From JALJPB01 sp034111045 (GTDB lineage Bacteria > Pseudomonadota > Gammaproteobacteria > Enterobacterales > Alteromonadaceae): a DNA stretch of 12,130 bases. The notes under the pieces were generated by a model. That model saw only the letters and a list, made by a program, of their open reading frames with translations. It was not told the DNA's origin and searched no databases. The stretch spans positions 1 through 12,130 of the forward strand of contig JAWUYA010000064.1 of assembly GCA_034111045.1 (NCBI GenBank), read 5' to 3'. Made by a program: the position numbers and the translations under genes. This document shows, one piece after another, positions 6,742 through 12,130 of the stretch; the stretch's first letter is position 1; every line of letters starts with the position of its first letter.

Positions 6742-9700
6742 TTACCTTTCCAAAACATTTTCGCTCTGATAACCAGGCGGCAAATGCTTAAATTTATCAG
6801 TATTATTTGGCTTAGATTTGAATTGAAATGTTCTCAAGGCTTCAATATCTATATCAACAGTCAACACACAAGAGTTTTCTCCACCTTTAACATAAAGCAA
6901 TGTTTTACTTTCGGTTTTAGTTGGTCTCAATACACATGAGCCGCCATATTGGGAAGTATTAGACTGAACAACATAACAATGTAAATCACGGACAGCGGAT
7001 TCAAGAATATGTTGATAGTAATTAGTATCTCTATTCCAGACACATGCAACTAACAAATCAATATCAGATTTAAAAATAGATCTGTGAGAAATATCCGATA
7101 CTTCGAAACAGTTATATGTAGAGAAGCTAACCCCTTTCCAATTAACTTTATGATAGTAATTAGTAGGTTTTAAATCCTTATTACCTGGCGTAAGCCTGAG
7201 AGACTCTAACATCCCTAACTCAGCGGGAGCATAGTGGTTTTTAATCCTTGCACTAACCGCGCAAGAGTTATATTTTTGACCTAATTTGTATGGTAAAGCC
7301 TCAATTAGTAGGTTGTATGCTTTACCATTAACTACCCAATGCTCCAAGCCAAAAACCATACCTATTTGATGCCTTCTTGCGTAAGCCACCATAAAAGGAA
7401 GCCATGAAACAGGAATGGACACTTCTGGTAAAACAAATAAATCAGCATTTTCTTTCAATGCGCCATTTAATAACTGAAACAATCCTAATTGGCGTGTAAA
7501 TGAGGTATTAGGTGATTTATCTTCTCTCACGGCATCTTCAATGTCACTTTCATTTACACGTGTGTTTGCAAGAGCTAGCCTTAACGTTTTTGATTTAACT
7601 TTATCGCCAACTTTTAACTCATCTATTTGTAATTCAGGCGATGATTTATCCACACAAGTATTAAAACTGACCCCAACATCTTTTAAATTTGATAAATTTG
7701 TATAGTCTTTTATAGACTCTTTCTGCCATGTATCAAGCTTGTTTCCTTCATATAATGTTGTGTGTAACTTGAATACTTGGTATTCATCAAAGTGAATGAA
7801 TCGTGGAGAACACTCCAATTTATCTGCTGATAACTCACATATATTTGATGATAAGAAGTTTTTATCATTTACTAAACTACCAGAATATGAAGTGAAATTA
7901 GCTAATGGCCACGCAACAAGATTATGCCTAATCATATTTGCATGCCGAAAATTTCTGACTATAGGATTCAATTTTTTATAAAATGCAAACAATGGCAATC
8001 CAGATAACCCTTCCGTTGAAGGCCAATCATCAATTAACATCTCATCTAGATTAATCTCACCACCTTGAAATATTTTCGAAACAACTTCTTCTTCGATCAA
8101 TTTGTCATAAGGCTCTATGTCTAACAATCCTAAACACAGACTTAGCGCTAGATTATTGTATAATTCAATATCTCCACGTAGCTTTTTAGTCAAGCTTGCT
8201 TTATCTGGACCTTTAACAGATTTATTAGTAGTGGAAAATTTAATTTTCGCTACTTCTTTCTCAACCCTTTTGTAAAAATCTATAACGAATGACGGACGGT
8301 TTAAAATCACACCATATTGATATACCTTTTCCCATAGTCGGCTATAAACAATAGTATTCACACCATTAAAGAAAACTTTTAGCTGAGGAATAACAACATC
8401 TTTTTTGTCTAATTTACTTAACCTATGGGCAGTAATATGTGACGAAAGATATCTTGCCAACTCTGTTTCATTTTCAGCCAAACCAACAACGCTTCTAAGT
8501 TTATTCGCTGAACCATCATAAAGAATGTCGTAGGCAAATTTATCCAATTCATTATCGATATGATCTTCCGGCAAAAAACGAAAAGCACTACTTCTTTCTT
8601 CAATTTCTTTTTTAAAGACTTCTAAGCCTGCTCTACTATGGTTTTTATCAAAATATTGCAGGATCAATTTATCTCGTTGCAAAGGTAAGTAAACATCATC
8701 AATTTTTACTAAATAATTTGGATTATTCTCTGACTTAACTATCAAACCACTAAGGTAATCCTCAATAAATGATTCAATCTGTTTAGAAGAGTTAAGTGTA
8801 GGGTCTTTAAAAACAAGTAATATGTCATCAACATACCTACCGTAATATTCAGGTCTAACTGAATGGGCTACAGCTTTATCAAATTCTACTAAATACCAAT
8901 TTGCTATGATAGCGGAAGAAGCCAGACCAACTGGCAACCCCTTTTTGGAAGCACTATCTGGATGAGTAATTTCTAGATTTCCTTTGATTTTCAAATAATA
9001 CTGAACATACAATTGCTCTAATGCTTCATTTAATTTTTCCACCAATGGGAGCATGTCATCATCAAAGAAATCATTACAGGTAGCTTTTATTTTTTTAAAA
9101 TCAACATCAACCTCATAAAAATATGATTTCAAATCTAAAGATAAAAATGCAACATCATCACCAGATTTTGAAATTTCGGTTGCGCAGTCTAAAGCTTGAT
9201 CTCGCCAAGTACTGTATTGCTCGAAATAACGTTTGAAAACCTCAGATTTTGAAGAGTCACTACCGAAGGTAAACCCGTTATTAAATGCTATGGCAGCATC
9301 ACTTAGCCTATTCCCGTAGCAATCCTTCGTTAAGTCCCGTTCTAATGCAGGAGCTACAACCAAGGACCATAAAATTTCTATAATGTGTAACTCAGCGGGA
9401 GCTTCAATAAGATAATTTAATTTGTTGATTTCATATGTATTGGATGTAGTAACGTTTGATAAAAATAAGCCTTCAGACTCATTATGCTTTTTCTGTTTTT
9501 CATCTTCTGGCCTAAGTGCACCTTTTGGTAATAATCTATAATCAATTTTCTGAAGCCACTTTTGAAACGTTGAATTTTCGCAAATATCATCGCTATTCAA
9601 GACTTCCAGTAGAACATTTAAGTCCTTTTCAAAATTTCCACATTCAAAATCTGAAACTGTCCGCTTCATAAACAAATTTAAGTTTTCGAAATAGGTATAA

Positions 9701-9750
9701 CTTTTCAGATACAAGTATGCTTTCTTAAGGTGCTCAATATCTAGTTCCAC
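6742..9750 (-). CDS. Defence-associated reverse transcriptase fused to a nitrilase domain (DRT1/UG1 class)
   Basis: A 1002-aa fusion. The N-terminal half carries RT palm motifs: motif A SLDLKSYFYEV with Asp206, motif B KKGLPVGLASS (269-279), and motif C YVDD (306-309) with both catalytic Asp. Motif D-like KIDDVYLP follows (349-356). A long helical region without clear homology spans about 400-720. The C-terminal 280 residues form a carbon-nitrogen hydrolase (nitrilase) domain with an apparently intact triad: Glu776 in LFVLPEVS, Lys837 in SARIKNHY and Cys881 in YNCFEVSD. RT-nitrilase fusions are the hallmark of DRT type 1 (UG1, class 1 UG/Abi RTs), shown to block phage. The nitrilase substrate is not known to me. 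The start is GTG at 9748-9750, with AGGGAAG 7 bases upstream. It follows hsdR by 31 bases and precedes the QxK protein by 15. There is no room for a dedicated upstream ncRNA, unlike retrons or DRT2. Confidence 0.9.
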   Translation of the reverse strand: MELDIEHLKKAYLYLKSYTYFENLNLFMKRTVSDFECGNFEKDLNVLLEVLNSDDICENSTFQKWLQKIDYRLLPKGALRPEDEKQKKHNESEGLFLSNVTTSNTYEINKLNYLIEAPAELHIIEILWSLVVAPALERDLTKDCYGNRLSDAAIAFNNGFTFGSDSSKSEVFKRYFEQYSTWRDQALDCATEISKSGDDVAFLSLDLKSYFYEVDVDFKKIKATCNDFFDDDMLPLVEKLNEALEQLYVQYYLKIKGNLEITHPDSASKKGLPVGLASSAIIANWYLVEFDKAVAHSVRPEYYGRYVDDILLVFKDPTLNSSKQIESFIEDYLSGLIVKSENNPNYLVKIDDVYLPLQRDKLILQYFDKNHSRAGLEVFKKEIEERSSAFRFLPEDHIDNELDKFAYDILYDGSANKLRSVVGLAENETELARYLSSHITAHRLSKLDKKDVVIPQLKVFFNGVNTIVYSRLWEKVYQYGVILNRPSFVIDFYKRVEKEVAKIKFSTTNKSVKGPDKASLTKKLRGDIELYNNLALSLCLGLLDIEPYDKLIEEEVVSKIFQGGEINLDEMLIDDWPSTEGLSGLPLFAFYKKLNPIVRNFRHANMIRHNLVAWPLANFTSYSGSLVNDKNFLSSNICELSADKLECSPRFIHFDEYQVFKLHTTLYEGNKLDTWQKESIKDYTNLSNLKDVGVSFNTCVDKSSPELQIDELKVGDKVKSKTLRLALANTRVNESDIEDAVREDKSPNTSFTRQLGLFQLLNGALKENADLFVLPEVSIPVSWLPFMVAYARRHQIGMVFGLEHWVVNGKAYNLLIEALPYKLGQKYNSCAVSARIKNHYAPAELGMLESLRLTPGNKDLKPTNYYHKVNWKGVSFSTYNCFEVSDISHRSIFKSDIDLLVACVWNRDTNYYQHILESAVRDLHCYVVQSNTSQYGGSCVLRPTKTESKTLLYVKGGENSCVLTVDIDIEALRTFQFKSKPNNTDKFKHLPPGYQSENVLER

Positions 9751-9781
9751 AACAACACTTCCCTATAGATTTATCATAGAA

Positions 9782-12130
9782 CTATGCAGCTCTATTCTTT
9801 TTAAAATTCTCGGCTTGCTCGAAGATTTCTTTATACACTTCATCGCGGCTTACTGGGGGATAACCAAACTTAGCTAGTAACATAATCAGGTCTACTTTCA
9901 GTTCAGCCTTAATATCAGCACGTTGGCTCCAGTCGGGGTACTTAGCCTTGTCATCAACCACGCCTTTAACAGCTTTGGCTAGCTCTAGTAACTTATCTTC
10001 TGGATATTCAAAGTCATATTTAACGGCTAATGAATGCAGAATATCGTAAAAGGCTTTTTCTTCTAGGTTGATGCCCATGTCCTCAAACGATCCCATTTCT
10101 GTTTTGAGATCTTGGAACATATTGATGATTTCATCGGAGAAGTCTTCAAGTACACCACTAACTAAAACATCCTCTTCTTTACGCTCGTTATATTGGTCTA
10201 CTAACGATTTAAAGCGCTCTGTAAAGTCGATAGCCTTAACTTTGTTTACTTGCTTAAACTCACCAATCGCTTTGGCTAACATCTGCTGAAGCAGTTTAAT
10301 TTTGGTATTAGGTAGTTTGATTTTTTCAATTTTGGCTAAGTAATCATCATCGAATATATCAACACCATCTTCGCCTTGACCTAGTTTGAATATCTCTTCG
10401 ACACCATCGCTTCTTAAAGCCTCAGCGATCATCTCACGCACTTTGGCATTCATTTGGGCGGTATCAGGGGCATCGCCTTTCGTGAGCTTGTAAACAATAG
10501 AACGGACGGCCAAGTAGAAATGAATATAGTCACGCTCTTGCTGTGATATTTTTTCACTACCGCAACATACGTCATAGGCTGTTTTTAAACGTTTAATTAA
10601 CGCCATAAAACGATGTTCTAATTTCTGTGTTTGCAGTACAAATTCAGCAGCATTATGCAAGCAATTTAACTGCGCTACTGGCTGGCCAGTAAAGTAAGGC
10701 GCTTCATCAAATTGGTATAACAGTTTACTCAAAAGATCTAAGTGATCTTTTACTACAATCACTGATTGAGCAATATCTTCAAAATTGCTCTCATCCGTTT
10801 TTGAATACTGCGCTAAGGCTTTATTCATTTGCGTTTTAATACCAATGTAATCAACCACCAAGCCTTTGTCTTTACCTTTAAACTTACGGTTAACGCGCGA
10901 TATGGTTTGAATAAGGTTATGTCGTTGAACAGGCTTGTCGATATAAATAGTATCCAGACAAGGAACATCAAAACCTGTTAGCCACATATCAACAACTATG
11001 GCGATTTTGAAGTTAGACTTTTCATTTTTAAACTGGCGGTCTAAATCTTTACGGTGATCTTTACTGCCAAGTAAATTCCATTGTTCTTTAGGATCATCTT
11101 TGCCACGAGTCATCACCATTTTAACGCGTTCCATCGGTTTAATTTTTTTACGCTCTTGCTCGGTTAGTGTTACGCCAGCCTCACATTCAAGTATTTCAAA
11201 CCACTCAGGTCGTAGCTCTTTTAGTTCTTTATAAAATGAATAGGCAATTTCACGCGCTGAGCTTACAAATATAGCCTTACCTTTAATGGTTGCTCCTTCA
11301 TCAACACGGCTTTCGTAATGAATTATAAAGTCTTGAGCTAACGCATGAATACGATCAGGATCGCCAAGAATGGTTGTCATATTAGCTGACGATTTTTTAC
11401 TTTCTTCTATTTGATGTTCGTTACCACTATCATCTGCGCACTGCTGATAATAAGCTTCAATCTCAGCGAGCTTAGCATTATTTAAAATCACCTTAGCTGC
11501 ACGGCCTTCATACACAATACGTACTGTTATTTCATCTTTAACCGATTCAGTCATAGTGTAGCTATCAATTACCTGGCCAAAAACATCTAGCGTTGCATCT
11601 ACAGGTGTGCCAGTAAAACCAACATAAGTCGCGTTAGGTAATGAGTCATGTAAGTACTTAGCAAAGCCATAGGTTCTTTTAACGCCTTTTTCAGTAACAC
11701 TAACTTTTTGATCAAGGTTCGTTTGGCTGCGATGCGCCTCATCTGAAATACAAATAACATTACTGCGATCAGTAAGTACTTTAGTATCTTCAGTAAACTT
11801 ATGAATAGTCGTTAAGAACACACCTCCACTATTACGGCCTTGCAACAATTCACGTAAATTTTCGCGGCTTTCAACGGTGATAACCGTTTGGTCACCAATA
11901 TAGTTTTTGGCGTTGGTGAATTGTTGCGACAACTGATCATCAAGGTCAGTTCTGTCTGTGATTAGCACGATAGTAGGGCTTTCAAAATCAACACTTTTCA
12001 TCAACAAGCGTGATAAAAACTGCATAGTGAAACTTTTACCACACCCAGTAGCACCAAAGTACGTACCACCTTTACCATCACCTTCAGGCTTTCTGCTGGT
12101 TTTAATACTTTGATAGAGCTTTCTAGCCGC
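9782..12130 (-). CDS. hsdR: Type I restriction enzyme R subunit HsdR, N-terminus beyond the window
   Basis: This is the C-terminal 782 residues of HsdR, the DNA-translocating and cleaving subunit of a type I restriction-modification complex. The frame stays open to the right edge, so the true start and the N-terminal nuclease domain lie outside. The superfamily 2 motor is intact. It has Walker A GATGCGKS (12032-12055). Counting from the Met at 12025, it also has motif II DEAH (95-98), motif III FTGTP (137-141), motif V around WLTGFDVPCLDT (348-359) and motif VI QTISRVNR (373-380). A helical C-terminal region, which normally binds the methylase core, ends in DEVYKEIFEQAENFKKNRAA. No frameshift is seen in the visible part. 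hsdM and hsdS are absent here and would be expected to the right. GC content is visibly higher than in the two downstream genes. HsdR cleaves DNA distant from unmodified recognition sites after ATP-driven translocation. Confidence 0.95.
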   Translation of the reverse strand, partial: AARKLYQSIKTSRKPEGDGKGGTYFGATGCGKSFTMQFLSRLLMKSVDFESPTIVLITDRTDLDDQLSQQFTNAKNYIGDQTVITVESRENLRELLQGRNSGGVFLTTIHKFTEDTKVLTDRSNVICISDEAHRSQTNLDQKVSVTEKGVKRTYGFAKYLHDSLPNATYVGFTGTPVDATLDVFGQVIDSYTMTESVKDEITVRIVYEGRAAKVILNNAKLAEIEAYYQQCADDSGNEHQIEESKKSSANMTTILGDPDRIHALAQDFIIHYESRVDEGATIKGKAIFVSSAREIAYSFYKELKELRPEWFEILECEAGVTLTEQERKKIKPMERVKMVMTRGKDDPKEQWNLLGSKDHRKDLDRQFKNEKSNFKIAIVVDMWLTGFDVPCLDTIYIDKPVQRHNLIQTISRVNRKFKGKDKGLVVDYIGIKTQMNKALAQYSKTDESNFEDIAQSVIVVKDHLDLLSKLLYQFDEAPYFTGQPVAQLNCLHNAAEFVLQTQKLEHRFMALIKRLKTAYDVCCGSEKISQQERDYIHFYLAVRSIVYKLTKGDAPDTAQMNAKVREMIAEALRSDGVEEIFKLGQGEDGVDIFDDDYLAKIEKIKLPNTKIKLLQQMLAKAIGEFKQVNKVKAIDFTERFKSLVDQYNERKEEDVLVSGVLEDFSDEIINMFQDLKTEMGSFEDMGINLEEKAFYDILHSLAVKYDFEYPEDKLLELAKAVKGVVDDKAKYPDWSQRADIKAELKVDLIMLLAKFGYPPVSRDEVYKEIFEQAENFKKNRAA

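Noticed and set aside
6742..9750. Retron or group II intron reverse transcriptase
   Set aside because: No msr/msd-like RNA region fits in the 31-base upstream gap, no maturase or HNH domain is seen, and the C-terminal nitrilase domain points to the DRT1 class.
583..10289. Short open frames opposite or overlapping the long genes (for example at 583-777, 1598-1795, 6503-6685, 7796-7981, 8418-8603, 10068-10289)
   Set aside because: All lie within well-supported genes in other frames and show no domain, ribosome binding site or protein-like composition of their own.
12023..12025. HsdR start at the ATG at 12025
   Set aside because: The Walker A motif GATGCGKS lies upstream in the same open frame, so this Met is internal.

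Overview
The window looks like accessory DNA from an AT-rich marine gammaproteobacterium, Alteromonadales-like (Colwellia, Thalassotalea, Pseudoalteromonas or Shewanella type). This rests on base composition and on the resemblance of the ArsJ, GAPDH and TPR-GGDEF proteins to that group as I remember them. No search was possible. Every convincing gene is on the minus strand, so transcription runs from high to low coordinates.

Left part (1-1913): a membrane-anchored TPR protein with a C-terminal GGDEF domain. The domain is interrupted by an in-frame amber codon at 54-56. The usual C-terminal GGDEF tail continues in the same frame to the window edge, and several conserved cyclase residues are changed, so the gene looks like a decaying diguanylate cyclase.

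Middle (2029-4317): a two-gene arsenate-detoxification unit. An ArsJ-associated GAPDH is followed 30 bases later by the MFS exporter ArsJ. The GAPDH would use arsenate in place of phosphate to make 1-arseno-3-phosphoglycerate, which ArsJ exports. No arsR is present in the window. A perfect hairpin with T-tracts on both sides lies directly before the GAPDH gene. Upstream of it is about 650 bases of AT-rich DNA holding palindromes, a 40-codon ORF and a cluster of four related 15-base repeats.

Right part (4993-12130): a defence island. In transcription order it has the 3' part of hsdR (type I restriction motor subunit, cut by the window edge), then a 1002-aa reverse transcriptase-nitrilase fusion of the DRT1/UG1 class of defence RTs, then a 577-aa protein with a probable PD-(D/E)xK-like nuclease core of the Q-x-K form. 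Gaps are 31 and 15 bases, so these three are probably co-transcribed. GC content falls along the island from hsdR to the 577-aa gene. The most interesting possibility is that RT-nitrilase plus the QxK protein form a two-gene anti-phage module carried on the tail of a type I restriction operon. I do not recognise the 577-aa protein as a described DRT1 partner.
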